Shown here: positions 21,465 through 35,860 of the stretch, in pieces
Position numbering within the stretch: position 1 is the first letter of the stretch
How the letters are laid out: each line of letters begins with the position of its first letter
From: Taxawa tesnikishii (nom. ined.)
Taxonomy: Eukaryota; Ascomycota; Dothideomycetes; Dothideales
Reading direction: 5' to 3'
Length of the DNA: 64,000 nucleotides
Assembly: GCA_030247885.1 (NCBI GenBank)
Contig: JAPDRO010000004.1
Span: forward strand, 682,001-746,000
Notes under the pieces: model-generated
What the model saw: only the letters and a program-made list of their open reading frames with translations
What the model was told of the DNA's origin: nothing
Databases searched by the model: none
Position numbers and translations under genes: made by a program

Positions 21465-24400
21465 CGCTTTTCTTACTATCCCTAGAATCTTAACTTTACT
21501 TTTTACCTTTTTATTTTTTCTTTCCTTTCTCTTTCTTTTTCTTCTTACCTTTTCTCTTTCTCTTTTATTTTACTTATCTTTCTACCTTAGTATATTATTT
21601 TTACTTCCCTTACCCTTACCTTAGATACTTCTTACTATTACTATAATACTACTATTACCTTCTACCTAATTATTTAATTCTATACTTTTTACTTTATCGC
21701 TATTTCTATCGCTTTATATTACTACTTTATTTTATTTATTTACTTTACCTTATATATTACCTTCCTTACTTACTTTATTTTCTTTTTAACTTTTCTTATT
21801 ACTTTACTTTCCTTATTATCTTACTAAACTTTATTACTAACTTACTTATATTTTACTCGTTTTAATTTACTTTCGACTTTGAAAACCTTAATACCTTACT
21901 CCCTTTACTAAACTTAAATACTTCGCTCTCTTTTATCTTTTATCTTACTATTTCCCTTCTTTAATACTTCTTTACTTTATCTTAGAATACTACTATTAAC
22001 TTTACTTATATTACTACTACTACTCTTAAGTAATAAGATTCGCCTTTCTTTACTTACTTATAACTTTCTTCCTTCTTTTTCTAGAACTTACTATATAACT
22101 TTTATAGCGCTTTATAATCGAAATATACTATATACCTTTCGTATATTATATTTCTCCTTACTTTCTTACCTTTCATTTTCGCCTCTTCGCTTCTTACTTC
22201 TTTATATTCCTTTAAACTATATTCTTTTACTACCTTACCTTCTTTCGTATATATTAAGTACTTATTCTTTTAATACTATAAACGTTACTTTAACTTTTAC
22301 TTTTACTTTACTTCTTCTCGTATCTCCTTTATTAACTACTACTATAGCCCTTTCGCTACTTACTATTATTACTAGTATATCTATACGTCTTCTTATATAA
22401 CTTATACTTCCTTAATTTCCTTACTTTTCTTTACTTTAATTCTTACTTTCTTTACCTTTCCTTCCTCTTTACTTTCTTTTACTTTTCTTTCCTTTTTTCT
22501 TTTTCTTCTTTATCTAGTTTATATATATTATATTCCTCTTTTTCTCTTTATATTCCTTCCTTACTACTACCTACTTATTTACTATTACCTCCTTATTTAT
22601 ATATTTATTTAATATTACTTTTCGATATATCTTCTTATTTTTACTCTTTTCCTTTTATATATACTTCTTTATTAACTTTCTCCTTACTTATTCTTTCGCT
22701 CCTTTTCTAGCTTTTTTTACTTTATTATCTTTACTATTCCTACTAACTATTACTATTACCTTACTCTTTTACTTATTTTAGTTTACCCTTTTACTTTCTT
22801 ATACGTACTCCTCGAAATCTTATAGCTCGTCTACGTATATTATTACTCTAATATCCGAAATATTTATCTTTAACTTTAACGCGCTTATTACTACTATTAC
22901 TTACTATTTACTTAATACGAAATCCTTAAATTTCTCCCTCTTTATATTCGCCTTACTATAATACGCGTCTACGCTTAACTCGTTTATTAACCTCTTTACC
23001 TTATTAATTATATTATAATATATAATTACTTTACTTAACTAGTACTATTAGTATTTCCTCCTTATAAACTTTACTATAAACTCCTCGCGCTCTTACTACG
23101 TTTCTCCTTTTACTTTTACTACTTTATACTTAATCTTCTTTTTTATTATCTTTACTTTAAATATCTCTACTTCCTTCCTACTTTAATATATCCTCCTTTA
23201 TAACTTCGCTTCCTTCGATAGTAATAACGTTACTATTAATAATACTATTTATACCTTCGTATTTATTAACTTACTTATTTAACTTATATGCTTATAGAAA
23301 CCTAAATCGTCGTTTAAAATAACGTAATACTCGTCGATTACGATCCTATTTAACTTCCTCTTTATTTAGTTTATATACGTATTAAACCCTTCGCTAACTA
23401 CTAACTCTAATATTATAAATACTATCGTTACGTCGTCTACTTACTAGTACGCCTCTTACTCTATATACGTAATACTTACCTACTTATAATACTATATTAT
23501 ATTCTACTATAATACTACTAATAGTATTACTACGACTATTAACTCGCTTAGTACGTATATTACTAGTAATATAAATAATATATTCTTACTTTCTCTCGTT
23601 ATTATAACTACTATTACCTTAGGCTTACCTTATATAATCGCCTTTATTACTAGCTTCTACGTACCTCTAAACTCTACCTCTAGCTTTATTATCTTCTTTA
23701 ACTATATCTTTGTATTCGTAATACGTAATAACTTCTATCTAGTTACGTATACTTATTTCGCTTAGTCTTCCTACGCTATTACTAGCCTTCTTATCTTACG
23801 TTTTCGCCTTGTCTTTCCTTCGTACTACTACTCTTCCTCTTCTTTTACTACTAACGCGAACCTTAAAAACGCGTACTATATAGTACTAAACTACTTAAAC
23901 TACTTCCTTTTCTTTATTATATTACCGTTTATTTCGTTTAATAACCTAGCGTATATTATACTTACTATATACGACGTATATCCTACTTACTTATTTACGA
24001 TTAACTTTAACTTATCCCTAATATTATCCTCGTTTTAGTTACTATCCTTATTATCTTTATCTTACTTAAATAATATTACTTCTTATATAAACTTTCTACT
24101 AATTTTAATAGCTAACTTATAATACGACTAGATACTTAACTTTTACCTTAATTCTTTTACGTTTTCTTACTTAATTACTTACTATATCCTTACTAACGTT
24201 TACTTCTTATTATATAGGCCTACGTCTTTATACTATAAATAACTAGAAATACTTTATCGTCCTTCTTAGTCCGGCTAAAACTACTTCTTTAACGCCGTCT
24301 AAAACGGTAATATTAACTATAAATACTTTACTAATACTTCCTTTACTTCCTTAAGTAAATACTAGTAAATAATCTTAACGTCCCTACTTATAGAGTATCC

Positions 24401-25088
24401 TTTATAGTACCTTATTACGAATACTATTAACTCGTCCTTTATAAATACGTTTCTATACTCTCCCTTAGTTATATTACTATACTTAACGCTTAATAACTCT
24501 AGCGCCCTTACTAGTTAACTACTTATAATATATATTAATACTAATAACTTTACTTTAAACTTTACTACGTTAGCTATATACTTATCTACTTTTACCCTAC
24601 TAACTTCCGATGTTTTTAACTTAATAAACTTTTTTCTTACTTAAATATTACCTTGGACTTTATCGAATAACTATATCTAGTCGTTTACTCTTAAATAGTT
24701 TCTCTTATCTTATAAAAACTCTATTTATACGCGCTATTACTAGTATTATTACGTAACGTCTACTATAAGATCTTTAGCGCCTAGAATCCGTATAATAACT
24801 TCTCTTTTAACTAATACTTTATATTTACTACTATTTTATATATAAATCTACGGAACGTATTTATACTAAATTATAACGCCTTATATTATATTATATTATT
24901 CTTTACTTAATCTACGCTTTTACTTACTATAGTATTATAATATATCTTTAACTTATACGTCCTTAAGTCTAATATTTACTATATTAGCGAACTCGTCTTA
25001 TATACTATAAAATAGTTTACTATCTTTTTAACTACTATAATTACTTCTTTCCTTCCTTTTAACTACGCTATATTACTAGTAATAGTCT
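21465..25088 (-). pseudogene. Telomere-linked RecQ-like helicase, C-terminal part (right copy)
   Basis: The mirror of 16952-20580, reading towards the CCCTAA array. It has the same damaged Walker A (near 23584-23600) and DEYY motif II (near 23325-23337). The coding strand is extremely poor in C over its last 2 kb. Confidence 0.8.
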
Positions 25089-26939
25089 TAACGTAAACTA
25101 CGAGGTAATAGATTAGGTAAAGTAATAGATTACTTAACTATAAACCTCCTAGCTTCTACTACTATTTACGAACTATAATAACGATATAATTAGAATCTAA
25201 GTCGCTATAAATATTCTCTAGTTCTTCGTCTTCCTTCTCCTTAATTACCTCTTCGATTAGACGCTTACGTAGCCGTCCGCGCGGCTTTTTTATTACTAAA
25301 TTCGCTTCTACTATCTTAGTTATCTCGAGTACTTCCTTTATATTAAATACGAACTTCCCTTTTAATATAACTTACTTTCCCTTCTTTCGAGCCTTTCGTA
25401 TATTAAGAAGCTTCTCCTATTCTTTTACTTACTTACGTAAAGTAACGAGCTTACTATACGTCGACTTAAAAGTATAAGTTATTCGCTCTATATATTACTT
25501 TACTAGAGAAGGTAAGTCCTACGTAGCTTTAATAGTCGAGTTAAGCGCTACGTTTACTTTACGTAGTTTAGTTCTATTTAGCGGAAAGCTATTAAGTAGC
25601 GAAAGGTTTAGATTAGGTTATTATAAAAGTATATAAGGTTATACGTCTACTAGAGTTAGCTTCGTAAGTAGCTTATTAAGTACTATTATAAGGCTTAGAA
25701 GTTAAAGGCTAGCGCCTCTCTATTTACTAAGGATATTATATCTAGTAAGCGCCTTATCTCTTACTCGGATATATATTTCTATTTACTCTACGCGTAATAT
25801 ACGGCCGGAATCGACTCGTAAAGTAGCGTTAGTCTCCGAAGTTAGCGCGCGCTTTAGCGATATAAATACCCTAATATCGAGCGGTTAAAGTATATATAAA
25901 TAGTAAGGTAGTAAGATAAGTAAGTCGATTATATTTCCTATATAAAAGGCTATTACTTTCGCTATTATATAGCTACTATAACTATCTATAATTAGTATTC
26001 TTTATATCGTAGGGTTATTAAGCTACGTTAAAGGCTCGAAAATAGTAGTTAGTTACTAAAAACTATAACTATTAAACGTCTAGCTACTACTACTAGTCGA
26101 GAACTTTTAGTCTAGAGGCGTATACGTAGGTACTTACGCCGTGTTAGTATATTTAGCCTTAAAGATAATTAAGGGAAGTATAACTTTCCTAGTAGCGCTT
26201 ATATATTTAATTGCTATTATTTACTCCCTCGGCTTTCGATCTACTTTTAACTTAACGCTTTACGTACGTTTATTAAAGCTCTTAATAACTAACTTACTCT
26301 AATAGTAAAGCTAGACTTATTTATATTATAGACGCGCTCTAGAGGATAGTTATATTCTATAAATAGCTTCGTTACTACGTTAAACTACCTCTTTATAACT
26401 TTATAGCTTATCGTATTAAAGCGTACGCTATTTATTTAACGTATCTAAATACTTATAATCTCCGGATAGTAGGTTTTAAAGTAATCGAGCTACTTCTCGC
26501 TAATTAGTCGAGGTAATAGCTATAAAGTCTTTAATAGTTATATACGTTTACGTTAGATTTCCTTAGCTATTTATATAACTAACGTAGGCGAAGTAGGAAA
26601 GCTAGTACGTATAAGACGTATAATTTATTAGACTAATATCTTCTCTTTCGCAACTAATAAGATCTACTCTATTTCGTACGCTATAGCGCGCGAAGTATAT
26701 CTAGCTATATAATTTCGAAGCGTTATACGTAGGACGTTAAACGCGCTAGTAGCCTTACGGATTAATATATATTCCTTCTTTTTAGGGCCGAGATAGTATT
26801 TTAGATATTAGCTTTAATATACGCTCGCTAGTTAGGTATAGAAGTACTTATAGTAAGTAATAGTAATATTAGTAAATTAGAGGGTCGCGTTTTAGTAATT
26901 TATTACTTTACCTAATTTATTACCCCGTAGTTTACGTTA
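25089..26939 (-). mobile_element. Fot1/Pogo DNA transposon, full length, RIP-degraded (right copy)
   Basis: The mirror of the 15101-16951 element: same length, terminal repeats and TA ends, with the transposase on the minus strand. It splits the right-hand RecQ-like helicase remnant at the identical point, so the insertion came before duplication of the arm (or the arm is one locus assembled twice). Confidence 0.88.
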
Positions 26940-28770
26940 TAACTACTATTACTACTATTATCCTCTTTGCTACTATTTACTCCTTTTACTTATTTGTCTT
27001 TTATCTCTTTTAGTTTCTCGTCTTAAAACGCCTTTTATACGACTATAAACTACGAAATCTTAATTAACTTAAATAAAATTAGTAAGTAACTATTCGTTCC
27101 CTTTTATCTTTCTTCTTTAACTCTTAAAACTACTATAGTATATATTATTACGTACTTATAATCCTTCGATATACTATTCTAGTTTAATAATACGATATAA
27201 AACTTTAAATACGCTTCTTTTACTTCTAATAACTTCCTTTATTTTTCTATATTTACCCCTTTAGCTTACTCTTTTTCTTTACTTACTCTCGGCTCTTCTT
27301 CGTCGTTTAGTACTACTTATTTATTACGTTCTTATCTAGCTAAAATACTCCTTACTTATAGTTATATTAGTCGCGACTATATTACTTCTTTCTTTACTTA
27401 CCTTTATAACGCCTTTTATACCTTTCGCTACTTCTCGTTAAAATAGTACTTTAAACTATTTTACTCGTACTTCTTATACGTAGTCTACGCGAAAAATATT
27501 AATAGTTCCCTTTATAGCTACGTATATACTAATATTTCCTCTACGTCCTAGTACGCTATTAATAGTATATATCTCGTCTACTTATCCTCCGTTTAAATAG
27601 CCTTAATACGTACGAAACACTTAGCTTTTTAGCTAATAGTTTATTACGCGAACTAGGTTAATTTCTTTATTACCTTTTAAATTACTACTTTTATTAACTC
27701 CTTTACTTCGTCTAATTAGTTTACGCTTACTATTAACTACGTATAGTCTAGCCCCGCTAAATACGCGTTCTATCTCGTTTTATTTAACTACTAGTTTACC
27801 TCGTCTATTTCTACTTTATTAATTTTTACCTTTATCTTTACCTTAATACTATTTATATCCTTAATTATGCTAGCTATAAACTCGAACTATATTATCTTAC
27901 TATCTAGAATATTTTGTACCTTACTACCCTTTTATACTTTATACTTACGCTCCCTTACCTCGAAAAACGCTAAATAGGCCTAGTAAATAAAAATCCTCTA
28001 GTATCTAACTATCTTTTATAACTATATTATTTCGTTCTTAATTTCTATTTACTTTACGTTTATCGAGCGTTTCTCTTACTTAAACTATATTTAACTATAA
28101 ACTATATAGTAATACTTAATAATATTATTATCTATCTACTAGATATACTAATAGTTTAATAAGTTAATTTAATATTATTAGCTATCTTTAAATATTAGTA
28201 ACTATAAGATTTCGTCTTACGTCGCGTTTATTACTTTAAACTTATTTAGACTAGCTTATAACCCTTCGAATTAGGTACTAGCTTCTTACGAAATACCTTT
28301 CGCTTCTTTATAACTTATCTTATACTATTTACCCTTAAAATAGGCGACGATCTCGCGCGGCTAAACTCTATACTTATACGCCTAATAAACTAATACTTTA
28401 TACTCTAGTAAATACTGACGTATTACGTAATATTTATTACTCTAACGTCTATTACTTCGATAATATTAAACGCTTTATTAAACTTGTTATAACGCTTATA
28501 ATATAATAGTAAACGAGTTACGAAAACATAGAACAAGTAACTATAGCGAATAAGTTATAAAAATAGTTTATAAGTTTTATATTTACGTTTTATATAAGAG
28601 TCTATATATTTCCCTAACTTAATATAAGTACGCGACTCTTATATACGACGCGATTCCTTTAGCGTTAATATAGATTCGCGTTCTTTACGTAGTTAATTAA
28701 TATTTAACGTTATCTACTCTACCTTTTATACTAGCTTAGTAGTCGCGCCGTCGTATAGTTATATAGTCGC
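26940..28770 (-). pseudogene. Telomere-linked RecQ-like helicase, N-terminal part (right copy)
   Basis: The mirror of 13270-15100, with the DUF3505-like stretch near 28330-28408. Confidence 0.65.
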
Positions 28771-28983
28771 TTTATACGAATATTAAACCCTCTAAACTAT
28801 AACTCTAACGTAACTCTAAGTACCCTTTAACGTATAATTTTAACCTTAAGATTACGACTAGAACTACGGCGTATATATACGATAAATATATCCAAATTTA
28901 GGACGGTTTTAAGGTAGGAATAAAACGCGAATATACGCCTTTTTATAACGGGTTTTTACCCCTTATAATATAAACTACTAAGG

Positions 28984-28998
28984 TAACCCTAACCCTAA
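28984..28998 (-). repeat. Short internal telomere repeat (right copy)
   Basis: TAACCCTAACCCTAA, the mirror of 13043-13057, again between the RecQ-like and SNF2 modules. Confidence 0.8.
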
Positions 28999-29250
28999 GT
29001 ATTTCTTAGTACTAATAAATAACGAGTTCTTACTTACGTCCTTATTAAGTATTTAAGATAAACTAGCGTAGGGCTAGACTCACGGTAGTAACGAGTAGTA
29101 GTTAAGTAGTAAGTATAGAGTAAAGTAGTAAGAGAAGTAAAAAGAAATATAATAGTCTTAAAGTAGTAAAGCTTACGTATTACTTAAATTATATAAGACG
29201 AGTATAATTTCGTATAATACTATTCTAGGTTAGGAATTAAATCCTTTATT

Positions 29251-32200
29251 ATCTTATTATTACACGAGACGCTCTCGAGTATAAAGTATTAAAAGAAACT
29301 AATAGTATAGTAATATAAGAGAAGCTACCTTTTATCTTAATACCTTTTTACTTCTTAAACGCTCTCTTACTACTCTTAGTATAATAGTTACTTTAACTAC
29401 TATAAGTACCTCTCGCCTATATAGTCCTACTAGTATTTATTATAGTATTACTATTCTTACCTTCTTCGCCCTTCTTCGTCGAATCTAATATACTATTATT
29501 AATAGGTAACGTCTTTACCTTCTTTAACTTTTTACTTTTCGAAATAAGAGTATTAGCTTAAGTCTTACGCTTTACTCTAGCGCTAAATAGTAACTTAAAC
29601 GAGAAATTAGACGGAGTATTACTAATCTTAGAGTTCTTATATTCCTCGCTAAACTTAGTTTACTTATCTTTAGTAGGCGTCTAATTGTTAACTAGAGACT
29701 TAGTAGGCGAGGTAAAGCTTATAGTATATAGAGTTAAAAGCTTAAGAAAAATAATAAGGGAACGACGGGAAGAGTTACTAGTATTACTTAATATACTATT
29801 AAGGCCTACTTAATCTAGTATAAGCGTAGAGGTCGGCGGCGCTATAGGGGCGGGAAGCTTAGCTAAGTTAGCTTCCTTCTTACTAGTAACTTAGCCTCGT
29901 AATAGAGATTAACTATAGTTAATAGACGTAGACGTAAATTTAAATAATTAATTACTATCTAAAGCTATTAGAGTAAGTAAAGTAAGTTAATTATTATTAA
30001 CGAATATAAATGCGCCTCTAGACGACTAATTACTACTCGAAGTTATTAAAGTAAGTTAAAGGAGTTAACCTTTATTAACGGGCGTAAACGTAGCTCTAGA
30101 TAGTTAAATACTACTATTATTAGTAGACTCGAATCTCTTTATATTAACATCGAGTAAGCTAGTATAAACTACTACTACTTACTAAGACTAAGCCTCTTCG
30201 ATATACTCGTAGAGAAAGGTACGAAGCTTCTACTAGACGTTATCGAATATACTTTAATACTATTCTTTTATAAGGTTTTAGTTAAGAAGCTTACGGTCTA
30301 TTAGTATACCCTTCGTAATATAAATATAGTAAGTTACGACTTCCTTTACCTTAGCCTTATTTTAGCCTTCCTTTATAAGCTTTAGTACGTAGTACTTCTA
30401 ACGCTTATCCTCGAAGTCTTCGAGGTAAATAAGAAGGTCTTTACTAGTAGCGAGTTAAGCTACGTACTTCCTAATAAACTTATTAATAATAGTTATATAG
30501 TAAGTATTATAGTAAAAGAAAAAGTAGACGTATACTATATACTATTATCCTAAGTAGTCCTCGCGAGCGATTATTTATAGCGCGATAAGGATACTACTTA
30601 GAAGGTATAGAAAAGCTATATAGTATTTACCCTTTTATATATTAGCGGCCTTATATTTAGTTAAGAGAAAATAGACGAGGACTTAGTAGCTCTTATAATC
30701 TAGACTACTCTACTTTTAGAAAATAGTAATACGCTTCGCGAAAGTCTAATTCGCGCGGTACGTATATACGTCTAGTTATATTATTTTAAAGAGGATCTCG
30801 AGGTCCTAAACTTCGAGTAACTAGTAAACTTATACTAGTAACTTCTTACGCTAGCTAAAGTAGAACTTATTCGTAAGAGTCGCGAGAGTCCTCTTAGCTA
30901 TTAACTTTAAGAGTTAATATCTAATAGTACTAGTTTTATTTCTATAGAGTATAGTAAAGTTATTCGAGTAAGTAAACTAGTAGAAAGTACCTTAGTTAGC
31001 GTCGTCGACAAATTTCTATTACTTATACTATCTTACTACCTAGTCTATAGTAGCGCTACTATTTTAGTTAATAGTTTTAAGGAAGTTATTTACTAGAATA
31101 TTACTTAGCTAGCGCCTAGCTATAGTATCCTCTATAGATTATAGAGTTAAGTTAGTACTCCCTAGTACTATAATATTAGCTAATAAAGCTTAATTTAGGC
31201 TTTTAAAATCCGTAAATATAAAATTATAAAGTTACTTTTAGTTCTTTAACTCGAGATAGAGGGGGATATAATAGGCTATAAAGTAGCTTTACTAATTACT
31301 ATTAATACGCTCCTTTACCTTATTATAAAGCGTTATATAATTAGTTTTAACGCGCCGTAGTTATAGTAGTCTTAATATAGCGTATATAGCGATAGTAGCT
31401 TCGAGGGTAAGTAGTAAGTCGAATAGCTACTTTATAATTATATTAAACTACTACGAGTTAAGAATACGAAGGTAACGCGCTATACTTCTCTTTAAGCTAA
31501 AGAAATCGCCCTCCTTAAGTAAGGTATCCTTATATAGAGCGTCGTCGGCCTCCTAGTATATATTCTTTATATAAGATATATCTTTATTAAAGCGATATTC
31601 TTTATTTATTTATACGTCGTTTTAAAAGAAAGTTAAAATAATATAGAGATCCGTAAGATAGTATATATTAATTGTCGCTAATATAATAATAGTATACTAT
31701 AGACGTATAAGGCGCTATAAGATAGTTATTAGAGTTAAATTACGAAGATAATAACCTTCGTCCGTAATAAAGATACTAATAATATCTAGGGTAAGGAATA
31801 TATTATAGTACGCCTCGTAGGCCTTCGTAATATACTCGTCCTAAATTTACTACTCTTTATTATAAGAGTACTTAGGCGCGTTATTTACGTACTTAGTATC
31901 GTCCTAATACTAGGTTATTAAAAGAAGCGAATATAGAAAATAGTCTACGCGCGTAGAAAGAAGTAAAGTAGTCTAGTAACTTACGCGCGTAGACTATATA
32001 TAAGATATACTTACCTACCTATCCTTTACCTTAATATTATTACTTCGCTTCGCTCGACTCTTATCGATCTCTATATAGTCGGGATTTACTACCTTTAATA
32101 AAGATACGACTTAGTTTTCCTCTTACTTCTTTTATAACTTTTCTTTCTTTAACTACTTAACTTTACTATTATCTAGTATACGTCTATAGAAGGTAGTCTT

Positions 32201-33191
32201 TATAGTAATATAAATATAAGCGAGCGTCTCTAAGTCGCTATAGTCTAGCTTACGTAATCGCTTATTAAACTTGTTAACCTTTACTATAATACGAAGCTTT
32301 TATAGTTTAGCGTTCGCGTTCTTATTTATACTTATTTAAATCTTAAAGTATTTTAGAAGCGAGGGGAAGTAATTAATAATCTCGTCCTACTAGACTTTAA
32401 TAATAGTAAATAAGCTAACTATAAGATTTACTTAATAGTTACTAGGCGCCTAGTTCTCTTTAAGATCCTCCTTAACTAACTTATACTCTAACTTTAAAGG
32501 CTCCTCTTTACGTAGATCCTACTCTTTTATTAGTCTATTATAGTTAAAAGAGTCTATAAGGCTATTAAGTAAGGCTACTTACTCCTATTTCTTAAGACTT
32601 ATATCTTAAAGGTAAATACGCTCTTTAGTTATAGTAATATTACAGTAGTAGTATACTCGTAAGTATCTAAAGTAAATTACGCTTAGGATAGTAAACGTCT
32701 TCCTTATACTTATCTAGTCCTCGAGGACGGAACTAAGAAGCTTTTATAATAACTTAAAGTAACCTCTAGTACGCTATATAAGGAAGGCTATACTAATAAC
32801 TTACTATAACTTAATAGGCTAATTATAGCTAAGTAATATAGGCTTATTAGAGTCGAGGAAGAAGTAATTATAAGAGCGCGCGTAGTCGAGATAGGCGGAT
32901 ATAATTACGCTCGACTATAGAGTTATTTAATTAGTATCGTCTTTATTAATAATTGCCCTTATAAACTAACTCCTCTTTACTAACTTGTCCTCGTTAGTAA
33001 GGCTATTTATATCCTACGTAAAAGAGTATACTATAGCTTTGTTTTTATTAAAGGTAGTCTATAGTTAAAGTACGTAGTCGTTTAAGTCTAATATAAAATT
33101 AGAGTTAGAGCCTACGTCTTTACTTTACTCCTTCGCGCGTACTTAGACTTCTTCCTTAAAGTTATAAGAAAAGATATCGAGGAGCTTAAGT
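29251..33191 (-). pseudogene. SNF2-family helicase, RIP-degraded (right copy)
   Basis: The mirror of 8850-12790. Motif VI is near 30542-30583, motif II near 31739-31765 and the damaged Walker A near 32681-32710, all on the minus strand in one frame. Confidence 0.75.
31940..31997 (-). repeat. Perfect 16-bp hairpin (right copy)
   Basis: The mirror of 10044-10101, with identical arms. Confidence 0.7.
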
Positions 33192-34801
33192 TAAGGTCTA
33201 CGGATTATATACTATCTTTTGCTAGCGTTACTACGATTCGTATATACCTTAATCTCGTCGTAAATAAGTTAGTCGCTAACTAAAGTTATATTATAGCCCG
33301 ATTATACCTTACTATAAGTAGCGCTACTAGTAATAGTATAGTAGGTAGCGTAGTTAAGTAACTTTATCTTATTAGTAAGGGCTTCTAAGCTACGTAGTTT
33401 ATCTATTTAAAGGACTACTCGAATAGCTTAATCGATATAGTTAGCAAATTATACCTTATATAGTTTAAAGAAGTAATAGTAGAAAGGTAACTTAGTTTAC
33501 GCTCGTTACTTCTTATAGTAAAGAGTAGTAACGTTAACGGCCGTTAACGCTACTTATATCGCCTTAATAAGTAACTAAAGCGCGCTAAGTTAACTTTCGT
33601 AAATACTAAATAATACTATCTAATCGGATTTATAGCTATAGATACGACTTACTTATTAGAGAAGATAAAGTAAAAAATACTTACTTAGTTACTATCCTTT
33701 ACTTCGTCGTTTTCTAGTAAGTACTCCCGGATCTTATTATAAATATAAAGAGAGTTAGCTTCTATTTTATCTTCTTCGTATACGCTATACTTAAAGCGCT
33801 TAATATCTTCTAAAGTAAATATTTTTAGCTCCTTTACTAGGCTACCTTATCTCTTTAATTTACTCTCGTCTTACTTCGATTTAGTATTATTATATAACTT
33901 ACTAAAGATAGCTACTTATATCTTCGCCCGATTTAAATCTTTTAAGCTTTTATTATATAGTTCTTAATACGAATAGTAGCTAGCTAGACTATCTCGTATA
34001 TTATTAAGTACTACGTTCTATTAAGCTTTAGTATTAATAAACTTCTTTAAATAAGTTTCGATTACTTAAAATATAGCTTAAAGGTATATAATAATAGTCT
34101 TTTCGTATTTAATAGTAACTAATATAGTTTTATACTTAGCTAAGCCTTTTTCTTCTTTAATTTAAAAGTAAAGATACGCCTTTATTTACTTTAATATTAT
34201 ATTTTTAGCGCGTCGATACCCCTAAGTATAGCTAGTAATCTCGTATTTAGGATCTTAAATATAGTTAGAATCTAAGTTTTATTATTTAAGTTATAGTTTT
34301 CCTTACTATACTAGTAAGCTTCCTAAGTTTCTTCTTAAGCTCTATATAGGCAAGCGCGTAGAGTAAGATACTAAAGAGCGTCTTAAAGTTATATACGTTA
34401 GTAACTTTATAGTAACTAGCTATATTACTACTAGTACTATTCTCTATATTAAGCTTAATATATAGGATATTACGTATATACTTACTTTAGAGTAGCTTCT
34501 TAGCTTAAAACGTATTATTATTACTAGCCTTAGTTATATTACTAGTAGTTAAATCTAGTTCGCTAGTACCTATAGCCTTACTTAAGGTAATAGTTACCTT
34601 CTATTCCTTTTACTCTTTAGTTACTCTCGCCTTAGATTCTATTAAATTAGCCTTTAGTTCCTATAATTACTTCTTAATTACTTCTTATTTTAGTATAGCT
34701 TAAGATAGTATTACTTCGAGGTTAGCTCTTATAGCCTTCTTTCTTAAGGTACTAGTAGTCTTAAGAGTTATAGTAATAGAAGTACGCGTAACTAAGGCCC
34801 T
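33192..34801 (-). pseudogene. Unidentified coiled-coil-like coding region (right copy)
   Basis: The mirror of 7240-8849, directly upstream of the SNF2 remnant on the same strand. It includes the 18-bp palindrome CGTTAACGGCCGTTAACG at 33532-33549. Family unknown. Confidence 0.35.
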
Positions 34802-35860
34802 ATAGAGATAGAAGTAATACTACTTATTAAGTAAATATAGTAATAATTAAGATATAATAAATACTAGATAACTAGATATAAGTAATATCTACGGCTATTA
34901 GCGCGAGATTAAGTAATATCGTAAAGGAAGTAATTTAAAGAAGAAGTTATAGTAAAGGTTTATATTAAGGGGAAGAGATTCTTATAAGGTCTTATAAACT
35001 ATACTAGTAGGGAGTTTAGGCCGACTATACTTACGTACTTACTAGGTAAATATATCGTAAGATTTACTTTATAGTTAAGTATTTACTTCGTAATTAAAGG
35101 TAGGATAATAAAGATACTAGTAAAGGGCTAGAGAGTTAAAGACTAGGGAAATACTAAGTAAATAATATAGAAATTCTTACTAATTTACCTACTAAGCGAC
35201 TATACTAGTAAGTTTAGTCTACGAAGGTTATCTAGATACTTATCTTAAAGTAAGTTAAGAGTAAAGTAAAACTAAGTAATAAGGTAACCTTAGCGAGTTA
35301 GTACGTATAATAAGGGTTACGTAAGCGATATATAAGAGGTTCTACTATACGGAAGCAATTAACGAACGTAAATAAAAGTCGAATTATAGTAAAAGAAGCT
35401 ATACTATAAATAGTTAAGAAAATAAGAGCGTAATACGTAATAAGGTAAAGTAATATCTAAGCGAAAACGAAACGAAAATAGAACGAAAGTAAGATAAAAG
35501 TAAGCCGAGAAATCTTAGTAAGTAGCTTCTAGACGTAAGGTACCAAAATTAGTATAGTAAAGTAAGTAAAGGTAAGCAAAAAGTACTAACTAAAGGTCTA
35601 GCCCTATCTATAGCTATATATTATACGCGAGTTAGTTAACGTATATAAATACGGCTCTAGTTATAATAGTACGAAGGATATACTAACGTAAGTCGTAGGT
35701 ACTTATACGATTAAAATACGGACTACTATAAAATAACGACTATAAACGGACTTTAAGTAACGTAAAAGCCTAAGTAAACAAAAGGGAATATTATAGTAAG
35801 GATAAATAGTTAAGAGTTTTAGGAAAGCGACTACTATTAATTTAGTATTATACTATACGA
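34802..35860. other. RIP-degraded DNA, ambiguous coding traces (right copy)
   Basis: The mirror of 6181-7239. The plus strand here reads fairly openly, but no family is recognised. Confidence 0.35.

Noticed and set aside
21367-21624. Open frame of 85 residues made almost only of F, L, S, Y, T and I
   Set aside because: It is the pyrimidine-rich complement of the RecQ-like helicase tail, low in complexity, starts without ATG, and has no family features.
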